NCBI RefSeq assembly: GCF_030052815.1
Contig: NC_079509.1
Coordinates: forward strand, 41,844,750-41,908,749
Reading direction: 5' to 3'
Length of the DNA: 64,000 bases
Source of the DNA: Hevea brasiliensis
Lineage: Eukaryota > Streptophyta > Magnoliopsida > Malpighiales > Euphorbiaceae
Numbering within the stretch: the stretch's first letter is position 1; each line of letters begins with the position of its first letter. The notes beneath the pieces are model-generated. The model made no database searches. It was not told the origin of the DNA and saw nothing but the letters and a program-made list of their open reading frames with translations. Made by a program: the position numbers and the translations under genes. Shown in pieces: positions 23,069 through 36,644 of this stretch.

Positions 23069-24000
23069 CTGTCAACGTGATGTCACTCAAGAAACTATGT
23101 GTTGCCCATTTGTCTTGTGAAGGAGAGAATGAAATTAATTAGTTATGAAAAATAAAAAATACATTTAATTACTAAAAATAAGCCAAGATAAAGCAATGAG
23201 ACACACAAAAATCAAATTTTAACAGAATTCTGTTAAAAAGGAAATAATTTCTTTTTGGCATTTTATGAATTAAGATTCAACAATAATAAAAAGCAAAAAT
23301 AAGAGGATAACTATGAAATATAAATTTTAATAAAACTAATATTTCCACAAAAAATATAATCCCAACGAAGACGCCACACAAGGAACTTTTATGATAAGTT
23401 AAAACCTCACCACAAACAAATAATATTTAATAAGAAAAAAAAAGCAGCACTTGCTATTATGATAAACAACTCATAATGTTTTGAGCTTATAAGAATTGAG
23501 CTTTATATAAGCTAATTACAAGCACCATAAAGTAGAGATAGTAAGATTATTAAATAGGAAATTTGAATAATCTTCTAAATAAGGAATAATATTGAATCTT
23601 AAAAAAAAAAATGCAGAAATCTACCTATATGTTGATGCATGAATTTGAGGAGATTTGATTAACTTTTTAGCCTTATTTCCTTCCTTATTTACAAGAAACA
23701 CAATCTTCTTCTGATTTCTTTGACTTGATCAATTCCAAACAGCAAATAGGGCCTCTTACACACGTATGGAGTTGTTTTCTTCATACTTAGTCAATTATCT
23801 TTATTTTAACTTAAACCTAGATATTTTAATATGCGCCCAACTCACACGCCCCATGGACTTAACAAGTCAAGCCCAACTTCGTTAATTATAAATACAGGCA
23901 AACAAAGTAATAAGCTTGCTCTTAGACCTAGTCAACGGGCCCTTGTATGTCATATCATTGTGTGGCACATCATCGCCCTCTTGTTGATTAGGATTTGCCC
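23069..24000 (-). repeat. Probable LTR or 3' flank of gypsy element G1
   Basis: Non-coding, lying just downstream (minus strand) of the G1 integrase C-terminus. A purine-rich AACAAGAGGGCGATGATG followed by TGCCACAC (about 23962-23990, minus reading) could be the polypurine tract and LTR start. The other LTR end was not located. Confidence 0.4.
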
Positions 24001-24009
24001 TTAAATTTA

Positions 24010-27000
24010 ATTTTCCTCATCTTCAAAATTATCTTCCAAGTAAGGAAAAAGATCTCTTACATTAAAATAGTAGAAATATTGTACTCACTAGGCAAATCCA
24101 CTTTATAGGCATTATCATTAACCCTTGCTACCACACGGAATGAACCATTAGCTCTTAGCATTAGCTTGGACTTTCTTTAATTCAAAAATCTCTCTTTCCT
24201 CAAGTGAAGTCATACTAAATCACCAGGTTCAAACTACACCTGCTTCCTCTTCTTGTTAGCAGGTTTGCTGTATTATTCATTTTTAGTCTCAATGAGCTTT
24301 CTAACTTACTCATGCATAGACTTCACCATCTTTGCCTTCTTCTCTCCATCAACATTGGCTCTTTCTTGAACAAGAATTGGCATCAAATCCATTGGCGTGA
24401 TTGAAATGAATCCATAGACTACTTCAAAAGGAGAGTGCTTAGTTGAACTGTGCACACTTCGATTATAGGCGAATCAACATAGGCTAAACATTCATCCAAA
24501 CTCTTTAAATTCTTCTTAATGATAGTTCTTAGCAAGGTAGAGAAAGTTCTATTCCACCTCCATTTGCCCATTGATTTGAAAATGACAGGATGTGCTAAAG
24601 AGGAAGCGAGTTCCAAGCTGCTTCCACAAAATCTTTCAAAAATAGCTTAGGAACTTGGCATCACGATCTGCAGCTGTAATACCCACCATTTTTTTATGTC
24701 AAAATATCTATCCTTGATGAAATATTCTTGTGAAAAGTAAAACTTCACTGATAAAAGAGTGGTGGTAAAATGTGAAAGTATGTTTATGCATGTGTGTTGT
24801 GTTCAAAATGTATTTAAGAAAGAAAAATGTTTTAAAGCTTTTATTTCTAAAAATTTTTTAAGTGAGTGTTTCTAGCGGAATGAGTTTTGGCAACCGAAGC
24901 CTCTTTTCCTACTCAAAAGCACTTTTAGATAGAATAGACTCCGACAGTCAAAAGTTCATCGATAGAGAGTCATAAAAAGGGTCTAAAGCTTATTTTATTG
25001 CCAAAAACACTTACGATTTTCTTCTTTCCTCTCTCTCTCAACTTTGGGGCATACAAGGAGCTATTGGAAGAGTATTCCTTAAGTTTTTGAAGATCTAGAG
25101 GTGGATTCTTTCATTTAGAAGTATGAAAGAGTAGATTCAAGCTTTGAGGTTTTGGTTCTCTCTTCTCCAAGCTCCAATAAAAGAGGTAACATTCATTTCT
25201 TCTTGATCTAATGGGTAGATCTAAGAGAATTGATGAGGGATTATATTTTTATAACTTTAATTTCATGAAAAGTTGTTTTAAGTTAAGTTTTTGGGGAAAT
25301 TTATGCATGTTTAAGTTAGGATTTTGTGATCTTCTATTGAAATTGTAGGTTTTATGGTTAAAATAGTTATGTTTAAGTGTTATGAGCTTTAAATGGCTAG
25401 TTTCTCTTGATAGATTTGAAGAAATCCATGTATATGCTAAGTTGGGTTTGGGGAAAATCTAGGATTTGAGTTTTTGATTAATGTATGTGGGTATTAAGCA
25501 TGTTTTCATATTTGTTTTAGGCTCTAAAGATGTGTATATGTGATGGGATTGTGTTTTGGAACTTTAAAATGAGTTTAGGTGTTGATGGGAGAAGAAATCT
25601 ACAGGTTTCGACTTGAGAATTTTGGAAATTCCTAGGTTTGGCAGCTGAATCATACAGTTTCTTGGAAAATCTAAAAAAATTTCCAGGTTCAATAGCTGAA
25701 GGTAGCATTAGACAAAAGTGTTGTTCGAAGTTTAAGACTTCAGCAATCAAAGTTCAGGACTTTGGTAGCTGAAGTGGGTTCTACCTGACTTTTTTTCCCT
25801 TCTAGTTTAAGGTTCCAAAACATAATTCCATGGTTCCTAAGGGCTTAGAATAGGATATTTATGATATGTATAGATTTTTAAAACCTTATACAATACTCTG
25901 GGGTCCAATTTTATAAGATCGAACTTGAGGAACTCGGAAGGGTACGGATCCGAGAATAGCTTCCATTCGAGTAAGGTGATAATGTCCCATAGGAAGATCT
26001 TTAAGTTGCCCTTCAAGGGAGATCTGTAAGTTACCCTAGGGTACATGACATAAGTCATATTTTAAAAGAAAGTTTGGGGAGTTACTGGTGATAATGTCCA
26101 TCTTACGTGAAATGCTTGTGATGTGAAAACCCACGTGAATGATTTATTGCACATGTGTGAATGAATGATATAATTATTAATGGTTAGTTACTTATTGAGC
26201 TTGTGTAAGCTTACCCCATTCCTCTAACCCCCCAAATGTAGGATTATAGGATTAGAAGAGTATATTGAAGAGAAAGCATCAGGCATAGCTTTAACCTTTC
26301 CCTTTATGTATGATGTATGAGTAGATGGATATGTAATCTATGAATGGATAGCATAATGTTGGTGATTAAAGAAAATTGGAGTTATGTAATAGTATCAAGT
26401 ATGATGATGAATATGTTATCTTATCCCTTTATGGGAGTATGCATGTAGAACCATTATACTTTGGATCTTATGTATGTTAAGATTCAAATTATGAACCATT
26501 TTTATGTTAAGGATGTTTATGTATAGATGAAAAGACTAAGTTGTAATGGTTTGAAGTATGTTTAAATGGTGAGATGCAGGAATACATGTATGTTTCTCAG
26601 GTTTTAGGCTTGCTATGGGTTTTGGTAGCCTTAAGCTGACTCGATCCTTAGTGTCGGTAATGGCCCCTAGTTTGGGTCATTATAGAAACAATGCTCCTTG
26701 AAATACCATGCAACCTAGCAATGTCTTTAAAGAAAAGGTTAGTAATGCAACCTAGCAATGTCTTTAAAGAAAAGGTTAGTAATAAGAGAAGTATCATCAG
26801 TTTTATGGTAAGGAGCAAAATGAGCCATTTTAGAAAATCAATCAACAACAGCTAATATGGAATCTTTACCCCTTTGAGTTTTGGGCAAGCGAAGCACAAA
26901 ATCCATGTTCACATGTTCCCATAAGTGATTAGGAACTAGAAGAGGCATTTATAGCCCTTGCACTATCTCTTTGCTTTTAGCCTTCTTGCATGCCACACAT

Positions 27001-27660
27001 TTCTCCACTACTTTGTGCACATCTTTTATCATACTTGGCCAATGGAAATGCTCCTTTAAGGTTTCTAAAGTCTTCTTTTCACTAAAATGGCCAGCAAAAC
27101 TGTTTCCATGTGCCTCCCTCACCAACAATTCTCTGATAGAATAGTTGGGAATACACAACTCTCCCATTATGAAGAGGTAGCCATCATGTTAGAAGAATGC
27201 CTAAAAGGCTTTCTCTTTACAAGAATCATAGATAGAAGAAAAGTCGTTATCCGACTTATATTGCCTAATCATCAATTCAAAACCCAACAGCTTAATATTT
27301 AGCAAAGAAATTAAAACATACCTCCTAGATAATGCATTGACCATAATGTTGGAGTGTTCTTTCTTATACTTGATCACATATGGGAATGATTTAAGAAACT
27401 CCACCCATTTGGCCTGCCATTTGTTCAGCTTACTTTGTCCTTTTAGGTTCTTCAAGGATTCATAATCTTTCTGGATAACAAACTCCCTTGGCAAGAGGTA
27501 GTATTGCCAAGTCTCTAAGGCACGAACAAAAGCATAAAGCTCTTTGTTATAGGTTGAGCAGCTCAAACTAGCTGATGAAAGCCTAATCGAATCACTAAGG
27601 ATGGGTATGTTAGCTTTGGCCAAGCATGAAGGATCTATTCCAGTAACCAAGATTAACTCA
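24010..27660 (-). mobile_element. Degenerate Ty3/gypsy element G1, interrupted
   Basis: Minus-strand pol fragments in order. RNase H region (27201-27674): [27 protein letters not shown]. Integrase zinc region (26949-27167): LVREAHGNSFAGHF, H-H then CVACKKAKS. Integrase core then stops at RSIVS near 26685 and resumes with DRDAK at 24674, on the far side of a 2.0-kb insertion. The integrase C-terminal part follows at 24010-24650. Many stops; gag, protease and RT are missing. The domain order RT-RNaseH-IN is that of Ty3/gypsy. Confidence 0.8.
24675..26684. mobile_element. 2.0-kb LTR-type insertion in G1 integrase
   Basis: Begins TGTAATACCC and ends GGGTCATTATA (expected GGGT..TTACA with one change). 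It breaks the integrase frame of G1 between Val-Ser and Asp-Arg-Asp. The flanking minus-strand pentamers GTTTC and GCTGC match at 3 of 5 positions, a plausibly eroded target duplication. No protein is encoded: frames such as 25517-25750 have no domain. Best read as a solo LTR of the TGTAAYRCCC family. Confidence 0.6.
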
Positions 27661-28562
27661 AGCAACTCAAACACACTTAAACATTACCAAAAAAACCACA
27701 ACACTAATTTGAAGAAGAGAAACCTTGAATATAATAACTAACAAAAATAGATTACAAAAAGTCAGAGCACTTGAAACAAAATGGTAACTTGTGCCAAGTA
27801 ATCTCAATTATATGATTAAGACAATTTAAGTGACAAACTTGTATTGAATCTAAGTTCGAGGTGGAACTTAGCAAAGAACATAGCCTTACTTAAGAGTATT
27901 TGAGCTTAAGCTCTTACAAACTCTCTTAATAGAGTTCTAAAAACATAAAACCAGATCTGAAAATTGACAAAATGAAGAAGGAGTTTATATGGTTGTTTGG
28001 CCAAGCATGACAAATGCTTAATGGTCCATGCTTGGCTGGTTATTACACAATACCTTTCCTTAAATGTTTGAATGACTTAACTAGAAAAGGAAGGCCTCAA
28101 AAGTTAGATTTCTTCCCCTCAAGTCTGCCAAAGTCATATTTCTATCCCCAAAGTCTACCATTGTCTTAAAACTAGATTTGGAACTTTAGCTTTTGCAAAA
28201 AATGCAAAAAGGTTGGATAATGACATTTCCCACTCAACACTTGTACAATGGATAATGACTTGAACCAAAATGGTAGGTGAGCATGCCAACACATCATCCA
28301 CAAGTGCTACCACCTAATCCAAGCTGCCATGTCACCATTCACATGGCATGCTAAGTCAGCAAGCCTCCAAATAGCTTCCTTCCAATTCGATCATGCTAGG
28401 ATCACCTTGAATATGTAGTTGCAATATTGTAAAGCACTCCAATTGACTCCCCATGGTGTTGGCCGAATGTATTAGGGCTTATTGCTCCATGATTAGTTCT
28501 TGTAAAGCTTTGGCTCTTGACCTTGTTATGGCTCCTTTGAATTATGGTGCTTCAAGGTCCAC
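27661..28562 (-). repeat. Probable 3' LTR of gypsy element G2
   Basis: Non-coding DNA immediately past the end of G2 pol. The minus strand has GAAGGAGGGGATGATGAGG just inside, a good polypurine tract, then TGGTGGACC. Its far end near 27660 abuts G1. Exact boundaries are uncertain. Confidence 0.45.
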
Positions 28563-28589
28563 CATGATGTCCTCATCATCCCCTCCTTC

Positions 28590-29845
28590 TTAAAAAGAAT
28601 TCGACCACGAATTTGGATTTGCATCTTGAAAAGAAGACAAATCAGAAACATAAAAAGTATTACTAATAGCACCATACTTACCTTGGAGGTCAATTTTGTA
28701 AGCATTATCATTAATCTTCTCCTCCACTCTAAATGCTCCATCACTCGTTGGCTGTAATTTGGATTTTCTTTGGTTAGGAAACCTCTCTTTCCTTAAGTGC
28801 ACCCATACAAGGTCACCCTTCTCAAAAGTGAGTGATTTTCGACCTTGTTTGCCTTAAAAGCATATTTGGCATTTTGAGCCTCAATTTGGCTCCTAGCTTG
28901 TTCATGCATTCTCTTGACCATTTCAGCCTTCTGTTTGCCATCTACACTATAAATCTCTTAAAGGGGTTAGTGGGTTAAAGCCATACACTAATTCAAATGG
29001 TGAGAAACTACTAGATGAATGCACTACCTTATTATATGCAAACTTAATGAATGGTATGCAATCCTCTCAGGACTTCAAATTTTGCTTAATCATAGCCCTT
29101 AATAGTGTAGACAAAGTTTTGTTTACTACCTCTGTTTGCCCATCTGTTTAAGGGTGATAAGTAGTGGAGAACAAAAGCTTAGTTCCCAACTTTTCCCAAA
29201 TCACCTTCCAAAAATGACATAAAAATTTACATCTCTACCACTTATAATAGTTCTAGAAATGGCATGTAAGCGCACTACCTCTCTAAATAATAGGTTACCT
29301 AAATAAGATGCATCATCACATTTTCTACATGTTATAAAGTGCACCATCTTAGAGAAACTATCAACTGCCATAAAAATAGAGTCATTACCCCTCTGTGACC
29401 TAGGCAATTCTAACACAAAATCCATAGAAATGTCAACTCATTGTGCCTTAGGCATGGGTAAGGGTGTGCATAAGCCATTCGGCATCACCCTAGATTTGGC
29501 CTTCTTACATGCTTCACACCTTGCACATTTTCTCTCAATGTCTCTCCTCATATATGGCCAAAAGAAGTGTTCCCTAAGGATGTCTAGTGTTTTTGCTATG
29601 CCAAAATGCCCCATCAACCCACCTCTATGTGATTCAATCACAAGCAAGTCTCTAATTAAGCTGTTAGGCACACATAATTTGTTTTCCCTAAATAAGTACC
29701 CATTATGCCTAAAGAACTTTTTAAATGCACCATGCTCACATGCAACATACACTTGTGCAAAATCCTCATCATTTGCATACAATTCCTTAACATGTTCAAA
29801 ACCAAGCAATTTAGAATCAAGTATGTCTCCTAGAAAGTGCATCAA
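28590..29845 (-). pseudogene. G2 integrase, catalytic Asp lost
   Basis: Zinc-binding H2C2 part (29438-29845: ESHRGGLMGHF, CARCEACKKAKS), then the core (29201-29425: [36 protein letters not shown]). The usual SDRD is SGRD, so the second catalytic acid of the D,D-35-E triad is Gly. A C-terminal part at 28590-28802 (GAFRVEEKINDNAYKIDL) matches the integrase tail. Confidence 0.8.
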
Positions 29846-30349
29846 CTACTACATTCTCTTTTCCTTGCTTGTATTTAATCATATATGAGAATGACTCAAC
29901 AAATTCAATCCATTTTGCATGCCTTTTACTCAACTTATGTTGGCTTTTAATATGCTTCAAGGATTCATGATCAGAATGTATGACAAATTCTTTAGGCCAC
30001 AAATAATCTTGCCAATTTTCCAAAGCCCTAACTAATGCATACATCTCTTTGTCATAAATAGAGTAATTCATTGCAATTTCTCACTAAAGTATGCAATTGG
30101 TCGTTTCTCTTGCATGAGAACCGCTCCAATCCCTACACCACATGCATCACATTCAATCTCAAATGTTTTATTAAAATCAGGTAAGCTCAATAAGGGTGCA
30201 GAACAAAATTTATCTTTAAGTTCAGAAAATGCATGTTCATGTTCATGTTTCTTCTTCCACTCAAATGCAACATTCTTTTTTACAAGTTCATTTAAAAGAG
30301 CAGCAATTAAACTAAAATTAGGCACAAATCTCCTATAAAAACTAGCCAA
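29817..30349 (-). pseudogene. G2 RNase H region
   Basis: Two frames: 30068-30349 with FYRRFVPNFS, FEIECDACGVGIGAVLMQ and [10 protein letters not shown], and 29817-30071 with [19 protein letters not shown] and HSDHESLKH. They are offset by a frameshift at the junction near 30068. Confidence 0.85.
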
Positions 30350-31130
30350 TCCATGAAAACTCCTGACTTCAGATGCATTTTTAGAAGTTGGGCAATCTTT
30401 AATAGCCTTGATTTTCTCATCATCAACCTAGACTCCTTTACTACTCATAATGTAACTAAGAAAGACAACCTTGTCCAAACAAAAGAACACTTTTTTATAT
30501 TTGCATACAAATTTTCTTTTCTCAACACATCAAAGACAAGTCTCAAATGATGCAAATGTTCATCCATGTTGTTGCTATAAATCAATATATCATCAAAATA
30601 GACAAAAACAAATTTTCAAATGAAAGATCTCAACACGTGATTCATTAAGCGCATGAAAGTACTTAGCGTATTTGTGAGCCCAAATGGCATCACCATCCAT
30701 TCATACAATCCATATTTAGTTTTGAAAGTAGTTTTCCACTTATCTCAAATTTTCATTCTAATTTGATAGTAACCACTTTTCAAATCAAATTTGGAAAATA
30801 TGTATGCACCATGTAACTCATCAAGCATGTCATCTAGTCTAGGGATGGGATGTCTATACTTTACAGTGATTCTGTTTATGGCTCTGTAATACACACACAT
30901 GCAATAAATCCCATCCTTTTTAGGTACCAACAACACCAACACAGCACACAGACCTATGCTTTCCCTCATATATCCCTTCTCCAGAAGCTCCTCCACTTGC
31001 TTTTGTAGCTCCTTTGTTTCTTCAAGGTTGCTTCTCTATGCAGGTTTATTTGGTATTTATGCTCTAGGTACAAGATCAATCTGGTGCTAAATCCCTCTGA
31101 TGGGTAGTAATCCTGGAGGCAACTCATTTG
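30350..31130 (-). pseudogene. G2 reverse transcriptase region
   Basis: Shows [49 protein letters not shown] (first catalytic Asp kept) and, near 30567-30600, a VYFDDILIYS-type active site. Stops occur between these blocks (for example 30610-30744), and frameshifts lie upstream near 31030-31090. Confidence 0.85.
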
Positions 31131-31479
31131 GAAAGACATCTTCATATTCCTGTAAAAAAGAAATAGCAATACTTGGAATAGAACATTAGAAATAGACAAA
31201 CAATTTTCTTTATACATTAACAAAAACAATGGCCTCCCTGCACATAAGGATTCTCTCACCTCTCTTCCCTTAGCATACAAACTAGCTTTTCTCTCGTTAC
31301 TTTCCTTTTGCCTCGAGCCTTGTCCCTACTTCTTGGGATCTTTCTTCTCATGTTTTCTCTCTCCTTCATCTCTCATTTTACCACTAGATGGCTCGGCCTC
31401 TCCTTCATTTTCACTCACACTCACTTTTACCTCATTTATGGACTTCATAATGTTCATTTGGTCTTGGTGAGCTTGAGAA

Positions 31480-31890
31480 GGTGTTAATGGCAGCAAGGTG
31501 ACCTTTCAACCATCCATCATGAAGGTAATGGTATCCTTTCAGCCTTCTATACTAGCATCTCTATCAAACAGCCAAGATCTCCCAAGTAGCAAATGTGTAG
31601 CTTACATAGGTATCACATCACAATAGACCTCATCATGATAGTTGCCTATGGTAAATGGAACAACACATTGCTTGGTCACTTTCACCTTTGCACAATTATT
31701 CAACCATTGTAATCCATAAGGTTTAGGATGCTTGAAAGTGGGTAACCCCAACTTCTCCACCATAAGTGAGCTAGCTACATTACAACAACTTCCACTATCC
31801 AGAATAACACTATAATGCTTGTCCTTTACTTTGCACCTAGTGTGGAAGATGTTCTCTCTTGTATCAGCTCCTTATCCTTCTCTTCCTTTG
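31480..31890 (-). pseudogene. G2 aspartic protease region
   Basis: The minus strand encodes a DSGSCCNVAS-like segment (about 31790-31815) with the retropepsin DSG triad, followed by LGLPTFKHPKPYGLQWLN. The frame is interrupted, so there is no long open frame. Confidence 0.65.
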
Positions 31891-31891
31891 C

Positions 31892-32903
31892 TTATGTGGT
31901 CAATAAACACGTGGTCACAAGAACACTAGCATCATACCCCTCTGCTCCATAAGCACCTTCATCATCATCATCCTCATCTTGCACTTCCTCCCTCTCTTCC
32001 TCACTCTCCAACTCTCCATCATTAGTAAGGAGCATTAGTCTTTTGTTAAGGGATTGGGAAGCAATGTGCCCATTCCCTAAACACTTGAAACACTTTATAT
32101 CCCTACTTCTTTGTGTAGCATTTGGAGCAATGGAAGTGGTGTTTTTCTCCTTCCCCTCAAACTCTTTTCCCTTCCACTCTTTGGTGTGACTAGGAGTAGT
32201 TTTCTCAATCTTTGCCTTAAAATCAGCATTAGACTTCCATGAAGGTTTGAAGGCCAAATATGCAATTCCCCCATACATAGCTAAGTGCTTCTTCTTAAGT
32301 TGTTTTTCCACCTTCACGGCTATTTGCACTAGCTCATTCAAATCCACATAGTGGTGTAACTCCACTATGAAACCTAGCCATGGTAGCTTTAGCATCCTCC
32401 TCAATACTAGCCCTAATCATAGCCATCTCCATAGCTTTGTGATAGTCCTTCACACTTTTGGAACCTCGAGTTAGTATTTGGAGTCTTTGATGCAACTCCA
32501 TAATATAGTGTGGTGGTACAAACCGATCCCTCATCACATCTTTCATGTATTCCCAATTCTGGATTGCTCTAGCTCTATTTCTTCTCCTACGGGCTTGCAC
32601 TTGATCCCACCATACTATTGCATAGTCCTTGAATTCCAAGGCTACCAATTTCACCTTCTTCTCTTTAGTGTAATTATGGCAATTAAAGATCAAGTCAACT
32701 TTCCTCTCCCTTTCTAAGTGCACATCGGGTCATTCTTGCCAAAGAATGCTAGAATTTTCATTTTGATACTTCCTACATTGCTATCCAATCTCTCCCTTTC
32801 ACCATGGTATTCATTCAGTCTTCTTCCCCCTACTTCATCATCCCTAGCTACTCGTCCTCCTCTTCTTCCTTGGTGGCCTAACTCCTCTACCCCTAAAGTG
32901 AAA
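31892..32903 (-). pseudogene. G2 gag, central and C-terminal part
   Basis: Capsid-type retrotransposon gag motifs: FKDYAIVWWDQVQ, DRFVPPHYIMELHQRLQ, GSKSVKDYHKAMEMAMIRA. After a frameshift near 32340-32400 comes ELHHYVDLNELVQIAVKVEKQL and a zinc knuckle. The knuckle reads CFKCLGNGHIASQS, so the fourth zinc ligand (Cys) of CX2CX4HX4C is Ser. An acidic tail follows. Confidence 0.85.
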
Positions 32904-32908
32904 TGGTC

Positions 32909-35900
32909 ACTGTAATGCCCTCACTTTTGGTAGTCCATACGTTTTACTGTTTCGGTGATCAATGTCTGTCCGGACAGCCAGAATGTCTGAAACTACATTC
33001 AAACTAGGGTGAGGAGACATAAATTGACTGAATAAAGACCAAGAAAAATTAAGGAAAAATAAAAGAAATTAAATGTTAATAAGTTAAAGGAGCCGAGACT
33101 CCGGCGATGGGTGACCATAATGGAAAACGACTGTGAAGACAGTTGCCGACCCCAGACTCACAAGGAATCCTGTGCAATAAATTTTTGGGACCAGATTGAA
33201 GGCTCTATGAGGTTTAAATGATATTAAAAATGTCAAAGAAAATTCAATAAAATTGTGCCAATAAGTATAGACAATTATGACCTGATAAGCATAACGAGGG
33301 GCATTTTGGTCATTTCAACCCCAGAGTTGAAATTTGACCTAAATATCAATTAAAATGAGAGAGATTAAAACACATAAAATAAATTGAAATCATGAAAAAT
33401 GCAATGAAAATGGGGAAAAGAAAAGAAAAGGAAAAAAATAAAGTTTATGACCTAAGCATGATGTGGTGATAACATCATTAAAAATTAAAAGCCAATTAAA
33501 TTTAGACAGACATATAAACATAAGACAAATCTCTTTAATACCTTCTTATCATTTGCAAGCTTCATCTTCTTCTTCAATTTACTTTGGCGGAACTCCTCTT
33601 ACAACCCATTCCACCATTGTTAACTTTGTTTTTAGCTCAATTTTCTTGAGATTGTTACCACCAAATCACTAGCCACTAACATTAAACCTTATTATTTCAT
33701 CTTGGTGAAGAGTTTGAAAGTGAAAAGAAGACAAGAACTTGAAGTTTTGGTTGGCTTGCACTTGGCTCCAAAGAGGTTAGTGCACTATACACACTCTTAC
33801 TCTTCTTTAATTAGTATAAGCATTCTAAATTAGGTTCAAATTTCATGAAATCAAAAGAAAATCATTCGCAAGTAGGAACCCTAAAATTTGGTAGCCATAA
33901 ATTGAGTTGAGATTTGATGATTTTGATGAAATTAATTGAGTTTATTAGTGTTATTGATGAGTATATATGATGATTAAATTGATTGGCATGTGTTTGCAAG
34001 AGATTGTGAATTTGAGTTAGGGTTTTTGACCTAACTTTGGAGAAATTTGTGTAAGAATTGAAATTGATGATGTTGAGACCAATTGTTGACTATTAGAAGT
34101 TCTATGAATGTGAATTGAAGTTTGGAAGTTGGGTGGATTTAAAATTGGGAGTGCTGATTTTCATGCAGGATTTTTAGACCCATGAGTCCAGTGTAGTTTT
34201 TAAGCTATAAGTAGAGTTGTGTTGCTCCAATTGGTGTGAGGCAAATTGGAGATGAAATTAGGGTCATAATGCCCCATTTTCATGAAGAGACCATGCCCAA
34301 AAACTGTCCCTAACCTGACCTAAAAACTACTTGAATCCGGACAACACTAATCTGGACCTAGGAAAATGACCAAATGAACAGTAAATATTCAAATGGCCAT
34401 AACTTACTCTAGAAAGGTCATAATGACCTGATTCTTGAACCCATGGAAAGCTTAGACATAGTAGAACAACTTTCATGAATAATAGAAACCCAAATTCTGA
34501 CTATAACTTAATCAAATTGCTAACTAAATTTAGCTTGTAAAAACTACCAAAACCAAAACTGCCTAGAAATTCTTGTCACTGAACCTATCCGACCAATTTT
34601 GGAAAAAATGTCATAACTTGGTCCAAAAAACTGAAAATGTAGTGAAACCAGTGCCAAAATTGTTATAAGACATAAAAATACAATTTTGATGTTTCCAAAA
34701 TCCAAAACTAAAGGGAACTAGGTGATATTGCTAGAACAAGTCAGTACACCGAATCCTAGAATTTGACTAAATAGCCATTTGACCCCAGAATAGTGTTTAT
34801 ATCATATCTCCCACTAGGAAACTCCAAATGTGATGAGCCAAACTGTTCTGGAAACCTAAGAGACAGGGATCCAACTTTTATTTAGGAACCTTCCTTAAAT
34901 TTCGAGTGTAAGAACCCTAAAATGCTAGACAAAGCCACTCACCTGAACCTGGAATCCTGTAGACACAGGGTACATGATTCCAGGCCAATTAATTTGTTAT
35001 AATTAATTCTACAAAACTTGAAAAATTGTATTTCTTAAATCTAAGTGATCCTAAGACATAGGGTAACAACTCCTATGGAGAACATTAGGGCTAAAAGTGG
35101 CTGTAATATGTCCAAATAATTAGGTAAATTTTGACTCTAAAATCTGCCTGGTTCTGAAACTAAAGTGAGTTAATGAACTAGTTTTGGTTATTTGACCATA
35201 ACTTGAGTTCTAAAACTCCAAATAATATGATTCAAAAAGGAAAACAGAGACAAGACATAGAGGAACAACTTCCATGAAGGGAGTGTGGCCAAACAGTGGC
35301 CACTTCTTAAACAATTTGCTAGGTGAATTTAAGACATCAAATCTGGACCTTGAGAAAGGTTCATAAAATGACTTGGCATATGATATGAAATGAACTAAAA
35401 TAATTTGCTAAACATAAAAATAACATGAATATGCATGTGAGACTTACGTTTCCCATTACAAGTGACATGAAAATGCTATAAAATATAATTATTACATAAT
35501 ATGAAACTATAAGTACTTAAAAATACTAATTTGCCCAAAGTATACCTAGACTTATTTATATAGCATGGATCGATTGGTATACCAATTAGGGACTACAAAT
35601 TGCAGTACAACCCATAGAAATAATCATTAATAGATAATATATGTTTGATATGGTTGTTCTATAGGCTTTATGCCTGCCCGTTGGTCATTGTGTCTATTAT
35701 AATTTCTGGCTTTATGCCTGTCCGCTGGTCTTGTGTCTGACATGATAGATATATACATGTTAGACATATGGATGTTTAACTAGTATACTCCCGTGTATCC
35801 AGTTTTTATAGTTTGTTATAGGTTACTTGGACACAAATATGAGTAATAAGCTTTAAATATTTAAATAATTACATGAAAATATCCCAGTAAATTAATATGC

Positions 35901-36475
35901 TCCTAAGGAGCAACCAAAGTCATGAATGACTCAAAATTTATAAAATTATAAATAGAATAGTTACTTTCAATTATTTAGTCATTTTTATTTCTACTTTTAT
36001 TTATGCACCACTAAGCGTTATGTTTAGCTCGTTAGTTTTTCCATCACGTAGGTATGGGAGACCAGTAGCAACAGCAGCAATAGAGCCTATACAAGATTTT
36101 GATCAGATCCACTACAGTGCAGATTGTCACCTCAGCAGTCCATTTTGGTAGGGCTCATGTATATTTAAATTTTGCAGTTTGATCATTGTACATAAGTAAT
36201 GATGTAAATTATTTTGAGATATGTAATTAAATTTTTGAGATTGTATATAATTTGTACATTACTGTATGTAAATTTTATATGAATGAAATGAAAATTTACT
36301 TTCTTAAAAATTGTATGAATAATGAAATGATATGACATGGCATATGGAAAGAATGAGATGGATAGTATAACATATGATATGGAATTGTTTTTAACAGGTA
36401 AATAATAAAACCCGCCATACACTAATAAAAACAAAGGAGACTCCGTCTGGGTCTCCACCAAAATAATATGTGAAT

Positions 36476-36522
<47 letters not shown>

Positions 36523-36644
36523 CTACACGTAAGATAATAAAATTAAATTAACATGATATACGACAAGACATGATAGGGTGCTCCAGCACCGAATGTGGCA
36601 TACCTTGCTTAGTTACACTGTAGGCAGGTAAGGGGTGTTACAGT
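32909..36644. mobile_element. 3.7-kb LTR-type insertion in G2 gag
   Basis: Bounded by the direct repeat TGGTC (32904-32908 and 36645-36649). The insert starts ACTGTAATGCCC and ends GGTGTTACAGT, an inverted pair. It shares an internal block with 37011-37365 and, reversed, with 42290-42690 (phrases such as CATTTGGCCATAACT). It has two GGCTTTATGCCTGYCCG repeats near 35669 and 35709. No protein is encoded. Best read as a solo or non-autonomous LTR of the same family as 40499-44016. Confidence 0.7.
36477..36520. repeat. (AT)n microsatellite, about 44 bp
   Basis: Uninterrupted AT dinucleotides, inside the 3.7-kb insertion. Confidence 0.95.

Noticed and set aside
22769..23120. Overlapping repetitive frames on both strands
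   Set aside because: All are read-throughs of the 27/33-bp minisatellite.
29430..29888. 152-aa plus-strand frame with many Cys and Ser residues
   Set aside because: Shadow of the minus-strand integrase and RNase H frames of gypsy element G2.
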